From Macrolepiota albuminosa (lineage: Eukaryota > Basidiomycota > Agaricomycetes > Agaricales > Agaricaceae): 64,000 nucleotides of DNA. Both the position numbers and the translations under genes were made by a program. The notes beneath the pieces are model-generated. The model was not told the origin of the DNA. It made no database searches and worked only from the letters and a program-made list of their open reading frames with translations. The stretch lies in the NCBI GenBank assembly GCA_027475525.1, contig JAMWFC010000082.1, positions 1,488,001 through 1,552,000 on the forward strand. Reading direction: 5' to 3'. Shown in pieces: positions 41,944-53,896 of this stretch. The stretch's first letter is position 1. Each line of letters opens with the position of its first letter.

Positions 41944-43328
41944 TGATATCCTTGAGTCTAGTTTTCAAGGGTTCCACTGACTCTCAGTTGGTTCATCCTT
42001 ATGGAACTACCCTAAAGAGCACAGATCTGTTCTGCTTTCTATGGTGTAACTCTTAAAGACAACGGTTGCGGTAGCCATAAAGCTTGTTAAGTGGACATTC
42101 CAAGTGGAAGGTTACGTTAGAAATAATATCAAGTACGATGTCATCAAGACTTAGGAAACTTCCTGTAAAAGAATAGACACGTTAGCTTGACGCTCTTCCA
42201 ATGTCCCAACCCACTATGAACCGCTACAGTCAAAGTGGCTGCCACGGTCACTATATCTTCTGTCCTCGGGTACTTAGGAAGAAATATTGATCAGCAAATC
42301 AGAAGAATACGTCAGAGGGTAGCACACAACTCAAGATTGATATATTTGCTGCTGACAAGGAGGCTGATTAGAATAGGTGCACGAGGCTCATGTAAATACT
42401 TGATGGCTCAACCTATACCGCTCCCTTAGAACAAAGACTGAATAGTTGGTCATGGATGGTCTTGGCTTACATACTGATGGAACATCCGAAGGGCGTGCTG
42501 CTGTGCACGATGACCATGTTTTCACGTCGAACATGGTATCTGGCCAATGGAGATACCACATTAGCAGATATCACATTCTATTAACCTCTACCATCGGTCT
42601 AGAGGAAGTTTTGGCACGCACCGCAGTAACAAAAAGGCGTAATCCACTTTATATAGCTGTAGCCTACTTATGTATACACCTTGAAACAAAGAGAAGGGAC
42701 TCCATAGATACTTGGGCGACGTAAGACCAGGTGGGAGAGATTGGCATTAACCCAAGAGGTTGACGGCGTCTAGCTCATGTCTAGTAAACACATATTGAGG
42801 TCATCGCACGCACGGTGGTATAAGTTCTATAAACATCGTGCCCGCATGATCGCCGAAGGTGGGAAGCGGGTTTACACGGTACCCATAAGCATCTAAACGT
42901 GCATACGTTTACCATTTCAGTCGAGGTCGAGCGCAAGAGCGAGAAGACAGACAGACAGAGGAGTAAATGTACAAGGCGCCTACATAATTGAGTATGCATT
43001 TGGTCTTGTTTGTCCCTTAGCAGCCTTGGAACTCGTTTCCCACAGAGTTCAACGTGTGTTAAGTCGTTCACGTTCACGACTTGCATCGTTTTCATAATCA
43101 ATGCGCTCAGCCACTCACGGTTGTACATGTGTACTTAGGTTGAACCTGCTCGTCGGAACGGGTATGAGTCTCATCCATTTGGAGCAGAATTCTCACCCTG
43201 TGCAATTGCTGTACATGTGCATCTTCTTCAGGCTAACATGAGAATGCAATCACGGGCCCTACTAGATGACGCCTATCATACTATAAGATAGTGACCTCTT
43301 ACTGGTAGTCTGACTGAAGCATTCGAAA
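41944..43328. other. Unassigned region
   Basis: Only short open frames occur (for example a minus frame of about 115 codons at 43128-42781, Cys- and Arg-rich). None matches a family I know, and no repeat structure was noticed. Confidence 0.35.
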
Positions 43329-44991
43329 ATGTCTACCAGCAGTCTCCCCTCCTCACTAGCTCCTTTCTTCACCCGAACTCTGTCGCATTCGGCAGAACCA
43401 CAGCAGTCCGAACACCGCATTTCTCTGGTAAATCGTCTGTGGCTTAGGTCGACTAAGAATTCTGTCAAGAAATCGAGGAACAGCGATGCTCAGCTTAGAC
43501 TGATTGCTCAGGACAACGTCACTCTTCCAACATACGGAGCGCAAGGTCGTATTGAAGGTGTGGTAGAGCTTTTCAAACCGGACAACATTATTTCTGTCGA
43601 CGTTAAAGTGAGCTCTCACATAGCTGAGCATCGTCAACTTGGTGACCCATCTGCAGATCGAGGGCAGGCTCTTGTTAAAGGAGATCGCAGAAGGTGGTAC
43701 AACATCCGCTAAAATCTGTCTCGCTACAGATGTGTTATGGAAGAAAGAGTCTACCAATACCAACACGCCCTGCCCAAATAGTCTTCCGTTCTCGCTATAT
43801 CTACCTTCAACCCTGACTCATGAAAACCAGTCATATGTATGATGATTCTGTTTCTGGAAGTCTTCTCTGCTCATTATAGATCGTTTAGCCTCTTCCTCCC
43901 ACATTTGATGTCAAACTCTCAGGCCTACCTGGATTTCATGCATCAGTTGATGTAAGTATCATTGTTCTCGCGCACTTGACCTTGAAAAACGTTTGACGTC
44001 CTAAGTATGCCGTTACCGCGACAATAACCAAGCCTCAGCATATACCTACACCATCCCGCTTTCCTGTGAAATCCACAATCCTCAGCGGTTCTACGTATGA
44101 AGCGGGATTGCTGTCTTTCTTTATTCTGATTTCGACTTTAGGACAGTATCGACAACATTCAAGTATTATCCGAGATCCCGGCCCGCAACACAGTCCCCTC
44201 CACCTTTGATTGCTTCTCTCCATGGCTTCATCGACACACCAGATTGGACTTATCATCAATCTGAGATACATTCCAAAGACAAAAGACTCGAATCGATTAA
44301 GACCAAGCTCTATCTCCCCACATCCCGTGTCTTTTGCATTTCTCAACCGATACCCTTCCATGTGAAATTTGAGTCGTCGTCGCATTCACTAACCTCCTTC
44401 CTACCACTTTGCCCGACCGCTGGAACTGTTAAACGAAATCAAGTCACACAGATTCAGCTGATGCGGCAATCCACGGTCGATGCTAGGTGAAAATGTCTGT
44501 TCTGGCTGTGTATTCTTTCTCATCCCGGCCAAGGAATGCTGTGGTTTCAGGTACAAAGACTGATATTTGGAGGATCGACTGCATTGGGGAAGGTGTTTTC
44601 AGACATACGGTACGTGATGTGATGTCCATCACAACATTTACTACAATACATCCGGCGGCTAGGCCGATGGACCAACCTGGACGGCGTTCTCGGGCGAGAT
44701 TACTATTGATAAGACAGTCCACGTCATGGGCTTTAAAGTGGCTGGACTTAGTGTCAAGGTAACGCGGCCATTCTGTCCCCACCGCCCTTTCTCTGATACT
44801 TATCCTTAAATGTGTAGGACTGTATTGTTTTCTCCATGTCGCCGCCCGATCAACGGTCCCCGTTCGCGGAACTTCGTCAACTTATTCCAGTCAAATTAAC
44901 AACTGATCCATGGGTGGAAGATGATATCAGTATTGGAATCATGCAACATGCCGACGTATCGGAATACTCTCTCTCGTCTGCTCTGTTCTGA
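43329..44991 (+). CDS. Arrestin-like N-terminal domain protein
   Basis: The gene has several short introns. Exon 1 (43329-43607) ends VDVK and splices to exon 2 at 43657 (IEGRLLLKEIAEGG). The protein shows the beta-sandwich phrases of fungal arrestin-like proteins: VTLPTYGAQGRIEGVVEL, LPFSLYLPST, YPLPPTFDVKLSGLPG near 43880, VDYAVTATITKP near 43950, SQPIPFHVKFESS near 44345, and a C-terminal beta part (TVHVMGFKVAGLSVK near 44710). It ends at TGA 44989-44991. Related proteins can act as adaptors for membrane-protein ubiquitination, but many agaric members have no known role. I see no PY motif in the parts I translated. Several internal exon edges were not fixed. Confidence 0.7.
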
Positions 44992-45129
44992 AAGAAATGT
45001 TACATAAATAAGGGGAAATTGCATATGACGCTGCTAATGACGTCAACTGTATCAACTTTCGTATGCCTCCTATAAGTTTGTACATCTATCTACTCTTATT
45101 TCATTTTCCCTCCATACCGAAACGTCAAC

Positions 45130-45792
45130 ATGGAACGCAAGATAGAATCTGAGAATGCTTTCAACCCACAGCAAACCAAATTACCCTCTGAGAACGCGCC
45201 AGCCCCCGCGACAAGAAGCGACACTGTACCTCAACAAGGTGTGTATGATCTTGCTTCTGACCTTTGATGATAATTCTCAACTCAGGAAAAGCTTCTACGT
45301 CTCCTGGGGATGGGAGTGAAGTCCATGTCCATGCCAACCAAGTGCCTTTCAAAGAACGAGTGATAGGTGAGCATTTGCTGACGGTATTGCCCCGAATCCT
45401 CGATGCTCAACCAACCAAGTGCCTTTCAAAGAACGAGTGATAGGTGAGCATTTGCTGACGGTATTGCCCCGAATCCTCGATGCTCAATCTTTGTCTCTAG
45501 GTGTCGCAAAGGTTATTCCAAAACTGTCTATTTAATCTTTTACCATCTGATGAAATCGCCGCCTTAGATCACTCGTGGAACGGCAAGTGTATGTTGCAGT
45601 GTCTTGTAGCTACTCTAATATCTCGATTTGTTATATAGGTTTTGCGTAAGGTACACTGCAGCTACAGGGTCCTTCTTTGTCATGTTGCTGAAATCAAGGT
45701 TTTTTTTTCAGCCTAGTTTGAAGCAAGAGGGCGAGGAGATCCTTGAGGGACAGACCACTCAAGAAGACAAAAAGAAAGCTTCGGATCCGTAG
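45130..45792 (+). CDS. Small intron-rich protein of 104 residues, unknown function
   Basis: Six exons join in frame: 45130-45238, 45286-45366, 45501-45511, 45568-45588, 45639-45650, 45712-45792. The product is hydrophilic. The central part (PFKERVIGVAKITRGTAS) and the tail (PSLKQEGEEILEG) resemble small CsbD-like stress proteins of fungi, but the match is from memory and weak. Three successive exons are only 11, 21 and 12 nt long. The frame-perfect join, the canonical GT-AG borders and the TAG at 45790-45792 support the model. The 77-bp duplication 45334-45487 covers the end of exon 2 and its donor, but splicing from the first donor would still give the same protein. Confidence 0.65.
45334..45487. 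repeat. 77-bp perfect tandem duplication 10
   Basis: Copies 45334-45410 and 45411-45487 cover the exon 2/intron 2 border of the 104-residue protein gene. Confidence 0.95.
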
Positions 45793-46149
45793 ATCATATA
45801 TCATTTTCTACGCTCATGCGTTCGGACGGTAACCCCTTTGGAACGGTCCAAAGCTTGAATGTTCAAGACCTGTCAAGATTCTTTTCCTAGGCTCCCGTTC
45901 GGACGGTAACCCCTTTGGAACGGTCCAAAGCTTGAATGTTCAAGACCTGTCAAGATTCTTTTCCTAGGCTCCGATTTGAAACATCCACTCCTTTTTATAA
46001 GCACAATTAGTACCAATTCTTCAACAGCAACCATTGTCAAGGAATGTATATATACTTTGCAGCTCATGGTGCCTCCACCCGTCGTAAATTTCATCTAGTT
46101 GCTTGTCCAACGTCGGAAAGATGGGAAGTATTCATTCGATATTATCATA
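45793..46149. other. Convergent gap with a 77-bp duplication
   Basis: This lies between the tail ends of the 104-residue gene (+) and the Pol X-like gene (-). It contains a perfect 77-bp duplication (45819-45972) and no gene. Confidence 0.5.
45819..45972. repeat. 77-bp perfect tandem duplication 11
   Basis: Copies 45819-45895 and 45896-45972 lie between two convergent genes. Confidence 0.95.
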
Positions 46150-47909
46150 TTACTTCCTCTCCTCCGGAACAACATATTCCACACCCAATCGCTCCAAAAT
46201 TACCTCCTCATTCATTGACGGATGCAGCTGCCAGAATCCATTGGCCTTCTTCCCATTCTCCAATGCTTTCAATTGATCCCGTTTCTCCTTCCCTTTCTTG
46301 TTCTTTGTTGACTTGTTCTCTTCCTCATCCTCCTCGAGGTCGGGCTCAGGATCAAAATGAGTGCTGATGATATCTTCACCAGGAGCAGGATGCCATTGCC
46401 ATAGACCTGTCTGGTCAAAGTACATCCCAAGCTGTCTGGCTTTTTTCTTGATGAGCCGGATGAAAGGCATCATTGCCATAGACCTGTCTGGTCAAAGTAC
46501 ATCCCAAGCTGTCTGGCTTTTTTCTTGATGAGCCGGATGAAAGGCATGACCCTGTATGGTATAGTATTGCGGCGCCGCGGGATTTGGAGGGGAGCATACT
46601 AGTCGCATCATCGTGTGAGTATAAGTGTAAGGAAATGAGAAGAGAGAGTAAGAGAGAGTAAAAAAGGAAGAAACGAGAGACTCACAACAACCTCCCAAGG
46701 ACGAATTCTCCGTCACCACTCTCGACATCCTTCACCCTGTGTCTAGTCGTCTCCCATCCCCCACTGCTCATTTCTTTCTTCGGTACCCTTAAAATCCCAA
46801 TCCACTTCGACCACCTACATAGTCTCGGTGCGAAGGCCAACCCTTTATCCATCAGCAAAGGCATGATCGTCTTGTGCAAATGCGAGTCACGGATGCTTAT
46901 AGGTGCTTTGAGGGTCTCAGCGAACAGAGGCTGAAAGTAACCTGCGGGTGGCAGAGGGGGGTTGATGTGATGCATGTCTGAGTGGATGATGAGGATGCGC
47001 GCGCAGGATGATGTCAGTTCGCCTCGACGGCTGGACAAGAGTTGAATTTGAGGTCGTCGTAGGGGAAAGGAAAGGACCCACTAGCTCCCAACGGGGATGA
47101 TTTCACATTTCGGGAACGTGTCACGGATGAAGTCCTGTTGGATTGTTACCCAGAGCTATGTATGAGGAACTATGTCATACTGCAACGTCTTCGGTTTGCT
47201 GACGCATGACGGGTTTTTCAATGTGAGAGGCCAAACGAACATTGTGTCGGATGGTCTCGGGGAGCATGTTGAGAAATTTTGGGCGAAGGAGATCGTCTTT
47301 GCTTCGACAGCCCGCTAGGATGAGTTGGGAGGCGCGCTGAGGGCTAGGAGTTTGAAGTAAAGAAGATAGCCGGAGGAAGATTATTGTACACTCACTATAG
47401 TCCGTCAAACGATGTAAGGTCTTGTATGAGTTCCTTCCTTTTCTTCTCAGACATCGCAGGGACTGCTGTGGGGAAAATACCATGCTATTGAGAGGTTATG
47501 GGATGCATTCATGTGACGAAGGAGGCCTCACCAATGTGACATATGGAAGGGAGATGGTTCGCCAAAACTCTTGTAAAGGCTCGGCCAACAGGAAGCTGGG
47601 GCAGTTCGATGAGTTAGGGACTGGAAAAGACTAGGAATGTACCTCTTCTGCCATCTCTTTAGAAGTGAGCTTGTAAGAAAGCGTCCTGAGGTATTCTACA
47701 CCCTGAACGAGAACACGGATTCGGGCGACAGGAACCATTTGTTGTCTTTCTTCCTGGATGACTGAGACAGAGTGAGATGGTGCAGAAGGAAAGACATTTG
47801 TATACGCACCTTGTTCTAGCGTTTTAATGAGTGCTGCATTTTTCGATGTGAAGGACGATGCCCTGCAGAGACGGAGCTGCGGTCCTGCCAATCGTCGCGC
47901 AAAAAACAT
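46150..47909 (-). CDS. Family X DNA polymerase homologue, probably mitochondrial and catalytically inactive
   Basis: ATG 47909 starts a basic, acid-poor leader (MFFARRLAGPQLRLCRASSF) that looks like a mitochondrial presequence. An 8-kDa-like helical region follows (NAALIKTLEQ, VLVQGVEYLRTLSYKL), then the family X core: LAGCRSKDDLL, KFLNMLPETIRHN, FIRDTFPKCEIIPVGS, SRRGELTSS, KWIGILRVP, SRGAAILYHTG, ARQLGMYFDQTGLWQWHP, and ILERLGVEYVVPEERK at the end. Family members fill short gaps in repair. The positions of the three metal-binding aspartates read C and R (SSCARILI) and F (GRLFMLPS), so catalysis is unlikely if the sequence is right. A 77-bp duplication (46394-46547) and an apparent one-base shift at its right border disturb the C-terminal frame. 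Exon edges are approximate. Confidence 0.72.
46394..46547. repeat. 77-bp perfect tandem duplication 12
   Basis: Copies 46394-46470 and 46471-46547 lie in the C-terminal coding part of the family X polymerase homologue. Confidence 0.95.
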
Positions 47910-48178
47910 ACCAGTCACACGTGTGACAAACCGTGCTTCGAGTATATATTGTAACTAGTAACACATCTACACGGCAGCTCTACTTCTTCAATAAAGCACA
48001 GAAGGGAATAAAAACGAAAGTTGTATTCATGTCGGTTTAAAACATCCTCGTGAGCAATGTTACCTTTACTTGATGGTTTTAAGACGTTGTGCGTAGGTCT
48101 AAGTTTTGTGATTGCCTCATGCAATGAGCAACGGGTCTCAAATGCTTACTACAACACTATAGGTCCAGGGGCTTGGTT

Positions 48179-48331
48179 ATGAATCTGCCTCCCGAAATAT
48201 GGAGTGAGATCCTGTCCCATCTTACCACAACTCCAGTCCCCTTCCGCAAAAACTTATCATACATTCTAGACCTACTTCTTCTCTACCCCCATCGATTGCA
48301 ACGCAGAGATACTCTAAAAGCTCTATATTGA
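48179..48331 (+). pseudogene. Truncated F-box fragment
   Basis: A 50-codon frame starts MNLPPEIWSEILSHL, a clear F-box first helix, and stops at TGA 48329-48331. Just after the stop the same frame reads CTAFRK, resembling the second F-box half, and LRR-like phrases appear near 48991-49100 (NLRSIEIRASQ), so a decayed F-box gene may run to about 49240. Missed introns are an alternative. Confidence 0.4.
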
Positions 48332-50708
48332 ACTTGCACAGCATTCCGGAAGTAGTTCTTAGCGACATATTGGGAAACGTTACATGTCAGTACTACGTAT
48401 ATGGGAAACTCTGCAGAGGAAGTGCCGAGTCCTTCGTCAATCCCCAGAGTAGGACATGTTAGTGCGGTAAGCACAAGTTGTCGTATTTCTTCAAGCTGCT
48501 AATCACAATCGCCTTGGAAAGTAAAGTCAGCGTAGTAATGGACAAGAGATCTGTCATCGAAGACTTCGTTTAAAAACCCTGGCAAATGTCCACACTGTCA
48601 GACTTATGTGTACTTTCCCTGGGATCTTAAATAGGGAATTCACGGGCACATTTTCCAAACGGTCCACATACTATCTCTCTCAATGTATTCCCAAAACGTT
48701 CTGCTCTCCTTCTCTGAGGTGAAAAGCGTACAATTGGGGTAGTGGGGGGAAACTCCTAATTGCAATTGCGAAGTACTGCAAAAAAGTCGAACAGTCGGAG
48801 GTGGTGCGGCTTGACGGTCACTTCTTGGACTACTACGAGATGAGGTGCACTCAATCAGACCTCTCTCACAAGTCTCATTAAAGCAGTTCCATACTTCGGA
48901 GAAATCAACTTTAGCTGTAATGATACGCACCGTGCGTTCATTCCATGTTTTTTTCATGATCATGACGTTATCAGGTCGAAAAGGGTCGAAATGTCTTCGT
49001 TCAATAATCTTCGTTCAATAGAAATAAGGGCTTCACAGGTAAACCCGGATGACGCTCGTATGTATCACGAGCTTCAAAAGTGCCTAACAATCGCAAGACT
49101 TCTTTTGAGATGCCAGGATAAACCTCACCTGAAAATGTGTTTTTGGCCAATGACAAAACATCGCAGTTTACCATGGTCAGGGAATTTGAGATTTGGGCCA
49201 GCGTTGACTCAGTCAGAGAAATATGTATGTACTGTCTGAGAAATGCTACTCGAAAGACTAAAAATTGCAAACATTTTGCCTGTTCCTGGAATTCGTTAAG
49301 GCTGCACGTAAGGTGTCTTGGTCTAAGTTTTCTCAATATTCATCGCTCGATTGAACACTCCAGCCAACTAGGGATACCGTAGAATGCTAGGATGATCGGG
49401 ACGTGGGAGATACAAGTACAAGGAGAAAAGTAGAATTACGAGGGTGCGTTTAGTGCGCGTGCCGACTGACGATGGTAGAGGCAGATGAAAGTGGGTTTTC
49501 CTGGAGGATGAGTCAGTACCTTCAAAACTCTTTTTTTTTCAAAGTTTTACAAGGTCAGATTGTTCTAGGATTATTGGCAGATCAATCGAGCTGAAAACTG
49601 ACCGCATCATTGTGGAAGCACATTTTCCAAAACCTGACTACATGATTAAGAAAACCAAGAGGGCAACTGACGGTATTGGCCCAATTAGATGTGCTCAGAA
49701 CGTAGTTGGATGTCGAATTTAACGGCTCTGTAAAGTTGATAGGATCTGAATGGTGCATTTGCCTCCTACAAGAACGTTGAGGAAATTCTGAAAGACGATG
49801 TTTGAACAGAAGCAATATGGAATACTATAGCAGTGTACGTGCTGAAACCCGTGGACCGTCCGTCCCATCTATCCCGAAACATTCCATGTGTAACGGTTTG
49901 GTTCCCCGCTATGGATAACAGAGCCTCGTCCACTCTGCGCAACGGGTCACAGGATAGTAACTCCCTTTGTTCTAATGGGACAAGTCCAACTGGTTCGTCG
50001 AATGCAATTCCGACGTGTTCCATTTTAGCCAAAACGTTATGAGGCCATTCAGCCCCTCCATTGTCAGGTGCTCTGGGAATACTCATTCATTGGATCTAAA
50101 ACAGGTATATCATATGCGCAACATTAAAGGGTTGAATATCAAAAAGTGTATGGAAAATAGTAAAGGATGTTCCGACATCCCCGGCAAACATCAAAATCAA
50201 TCTTATTCTCCATTGGAATAGACATCGTGGCCAAACACACGCTGTCAGCAGGGATTGACCATGTGTCAGCGCACACAATTTCACAGTCCTCCGAACACCC
50301 TTGTTTTGTACTCACGAACTTGGATCCATGATGTTAGTCAAATTCGAGATTAATCACTCATGTTTATAGATAACCACTATAATTTGGGTATGATTATTGT
50401 CGTTTCTCATGCATCATGGTCCAGAATCTTACAGAGCTACGTGAAAAATTGCGGTACTTCGTGGAACTTCTGCTCGCACAAGCCAAGCACCTTTTGTGTA
50501 CCGCGTGATCTGGTTCTCTCCACTTTCCTTCAGTTGGAAAGACATGAATGACCAGGCACTCTGCGCCTCAATGACATATCGAACTAAGTTGGCCTCCAAT
50601 TTTCTCCCATACAAAGTCCATTTACAAAAAGCGTAACCAGCTATCTACAAACACTAAATCCTGAGATGCATAGATCATCCCTAAAAATCCTTGAACACTC
50701 CCGACATT
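48332..50708. other. Unassigned region, possibly decayed F-box/LRR sequence
   Basis: Many frames of 60-110 codons exist on both strands but none gives a convincing domain. I could not decide a coding strand. No repeat or transposon end was noticed. Confidence 0.35.
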
Positions 50709-53700
50709 TCAGCTGATATCTTGATTCGTGTCATAGACAACACGCCCGCCAACCCATGGATAAGGATAATTGCGTTGATACCAGTTTCTGAAAGTCTTCC
50801 TCTCAGCGATCCGAGGAATCGTCGCATACGATGCACCAATCTGGACATATATTCAAAATTGTTACTCCATCAGAATGGCTAAAGTTACTTACCACAACCT
50901 GATGCGCTCCATCAAAGAAGTCCATAGAGTATCTGTGAGATGCAATAATTCAGTACCCAGTAGATCTCATCAAGTCGATTGGATTAACCCTGGGTATAGA
51001 ACTGACGGTACGAAACCGTTATAGTTATCGAAAAGGGTGGACGTCCATTCCCACACTCCACCATTGCTTCCTCTGCCGCGGTTACGTTCCGCGCCGGTGG
51101 TGGCACTGAAAGGTACACAGGTGTCAGCAGGCCCTGGTTACTGACGCTACCGAGTGAAAGAAGACTCACGGTATTGGATGCCAATTTCTAAAGCCTACGT
51201 TTGCCCCTCCAACGTATCCACTGTCAAAAGTGTTGAAAAATAGGCGTAGCTCGGCTTCGGTGGGGATGCGTCCCCCCTTGACAGTAGCATAAGTCGAAAG
51301 ATCATTGTATGACGTGATCACAGGCCAGTGCTGAGCAATATTCATGGGGACAGGCCCATAAAGGGTACGAACCTGTTTCGATGTCAACCTGGTAATCACA
51401 TTAAGACCGATTCTGAAATATCGTACCTTCAACCCTCCATCTTCCTTGATCCAGCTAGCCGGAACCTGTACGAGGTCCTTTCCTTTTCCAGAAAAAAATT
51501 CATGAAATTCCCCGTTTGATACAGGTCTCCAATCAATCCAGATTTTACCGACCTGCACCACCCTCACGCCGTGTTCGTTGTCCCACCCAAACTCATGACC
51601 ATCAATATCGTTAGCTAAAACTGGATCCACGTCATCCTGCTCTACATCATTGTGACCCAGGGTAACTGCTGCTGGTCCGAGGGCAACTGTTTTCGTCTTG
51701 GGGAGAGGCGCAGCATCCCAGGCCGCGGCAAGGGACGCCCACGGTGGGATGGCGAAACCCGGGGGAGGAAGTGTCCCAGTTCCAGCGCGCTGGAGGAGCA
51801 TGTACAGAAGAGTCTCAGCGTGCAGAGCTTCGTGCTCGAATGTCATGAAGAGAACGCGCGCGATTTTACGCGTCAGGGGAATGGCATTAGAGTGTATATT
51901 GGAGTATAATCGCAAGAGCCTCGCGCGGACGCGGGACTGGAATTGTAGTATGCTCATGAGAGTAGGCCAGTCTTCATCCTTTTCTGGTACATTTGAGTGC
52001 GGCTGTGCGGAAATGTGTCAGCTATGGCACTGATAGAATGAAAAAATCTACATGGCATTGAGTAGAATCGTCGACATTGGGATCGATGCCACGCTGTTGT
52101 GAGAAGGTCAGAGGTGCAGAAATGGTGCGAACATTTCTTGATCTAACCTCAAAAATGTACTGCGCGTAAATTCATATTAGCTAAGAACTCAAACTGACAG
52201 GCTAGAACGGACAAACTTTGAAATTCTGGGGTTCAGTGTTTGACTCTTCCAAAAGCCTCGATAAGTGAATGTCAAGGAAGGTGGGTATGTGACCAAGATA
52301 GAATAAGCAAATGTGGCGCAAGTCAATGGGCTTCTGATAAAGCATTGATGGAGGAATCATTCTCAGAGTGATGCAGTCCCAGGCAGCCCACAGTTGTTGC
52401 CAGTGTTCAACATTCGGCGCATTGAAAGGGCTACATGTCTTCGTGGGTTGCTTCAGAAGCGGAAAGACGAAAGTGGGACGTTCCAAAAGCCAAAGAGAAT
52501 AATGCTGGGAACTATCGATCCAACGTTGAATAGGTCGAAGTTGGCTCCCCAAGAAAAGCTCCGAGGCATCGCTGTCCGTAAACTTCACAAGAAGGTTACC
52601 AGAAGCTTGTCGATAAGAAAAAGGCAAACCTTGTAAGATTGCTCGATCTTTACTAGTTCATCTTTCAGGAATGTAAAGTGCACCTTGGAAGAGGAGTCTT
52701 CAATTCTTTGATCGCATTTGGACTTGAAAAATGCCTCATGATGGCCTGAGTAAAAAAGTGAGTGTGATATCGACCACACTGAGTGAACCTTACGTCGTTC
52801 CTATATATGATTCAGCATCTCTGAATAGAAGCCATAATGATAGAATCCAACCGAATTATACAGATTGACATATTCCCAGTTCTCTTCTTGAAACATGGCC
52901 TCATTGCCGAGTGCTCTTCCTGCAGCTCTCAAGCCATTCATAATGAAAGCCCTTGTGTAATTTTGAGGGTCGTTGTAGGCTTTTTCAATTATAGCTCTAT
53001 CGTTATCATGATCCATACCAATTAGAAGAGTGTCTCCTGATCCTGCACGGAGGGGGAGTGATTTAAGAAACTCAACTGCTCCGTCACGAGAAAAATTTCC
53101 AAGCGACGATCCCAAAAATAGGATATGGAGAGGAAGCTGAGCTTCATCTGGCGTTGAAATGAGTGAAGAATCTGGACCTCCGAAACTAGAGTCCTCAGAA
53201 CTGAAGATAGAGGTGCTGGTACTGGAGATAGGAGAGACGTCACCGAGCCCAGAACGGCTGAATGGCGCAAAAACTGGATTGGTATTGGCGCCCAAGTTCA
53301 GACCACCGTCAAAGACGAACTTGAGTCCGTCGTCGTACGTTCCACATAAACCCTTGGTATTCACTTTGTCTTTCAAGGTCTCGCCAACCTCAGAAGCAGA
53401 GATCTCGCCCAAAGTGCGTTCGATCTCACGCTCCTCAAGGTCGAGGGCATAATATGTAATAGGGGCGCGGGAACTAGTAACAGGTACGAGCTTTGAAAGA
53501 CTGAGCAAGATATGCGATGTCTTCCTGAGAGCACTAATAGTTGACCAAACGAAGCATTTAGTTTATTATGGGAGTAAGAGCAGAAGAATCCCGTTCTGCT
53601 CACCCTGCTCCAAGCTCGAGAACAACTTCGTCAGCTAAAACCTGCGCTTCCCCACGATGCATGGCCTGGACAATCTCGTCAGCCTTGTTCTTCAGAATCT

Positions 53701-53896
53701 CCTCTTCCGCGCCGAAAAGGTAATATTCTGGCGCCTTGGTGGTAATGTCGTCGTAGAGTCGCAATCCACGTTCGTCATAAAGGAGCATCGTGGGGAGCTC
53801 CTTCTGACCTGCAGGGTGACGGAGACCGCTGACAATCTGAGCCGAAATGGTGGCGCTAGCGCTTTTAGAGTGTAACGGGATGATCTGTGCAGACAT
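50709..53896 (-). CDS. EGT1: Ergothioneine biosynthesis protein Egt1 (methyltransferase-sulfoxide synthase fusion)
   Basis: Egt1 trimethylates histidine to hercynine and then joins it to cysteine with oxygen, the first two steps of ergothioneine synthesis. The N-terminal EgtD-like methyltransferase is clear: LLYDERGLRLYDDITTKAPE, VVLELGAG (SAM loop), LHILFLGSSLGNFSR, LLIGMDHDNDRAIIEKAYND. Next comes the EgtB-like DinB part with SGNLLVKFTDSD, YQKPIDLRHICLFYLGH and FEHEALHAETLLYML, where HEALHAE carries the His-His-Glu iron-site pattern. The C-terminal FGE-type domain follows: GGRIPTEAELRLF, NGGVWEWTSTLFDNYNGF, YSMDFFDGAHQVV, FRNWYQRNYPYPWVGGRVVY. The last exon ends at TGA 50711-50709. Several short introns occur. 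A Ser-rich insert (about 53290-53150) lies inside the methyltransferase. The start was chosen at ATG 53896; a start further upstream in the same frame is possible. Confidence 0.92.
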
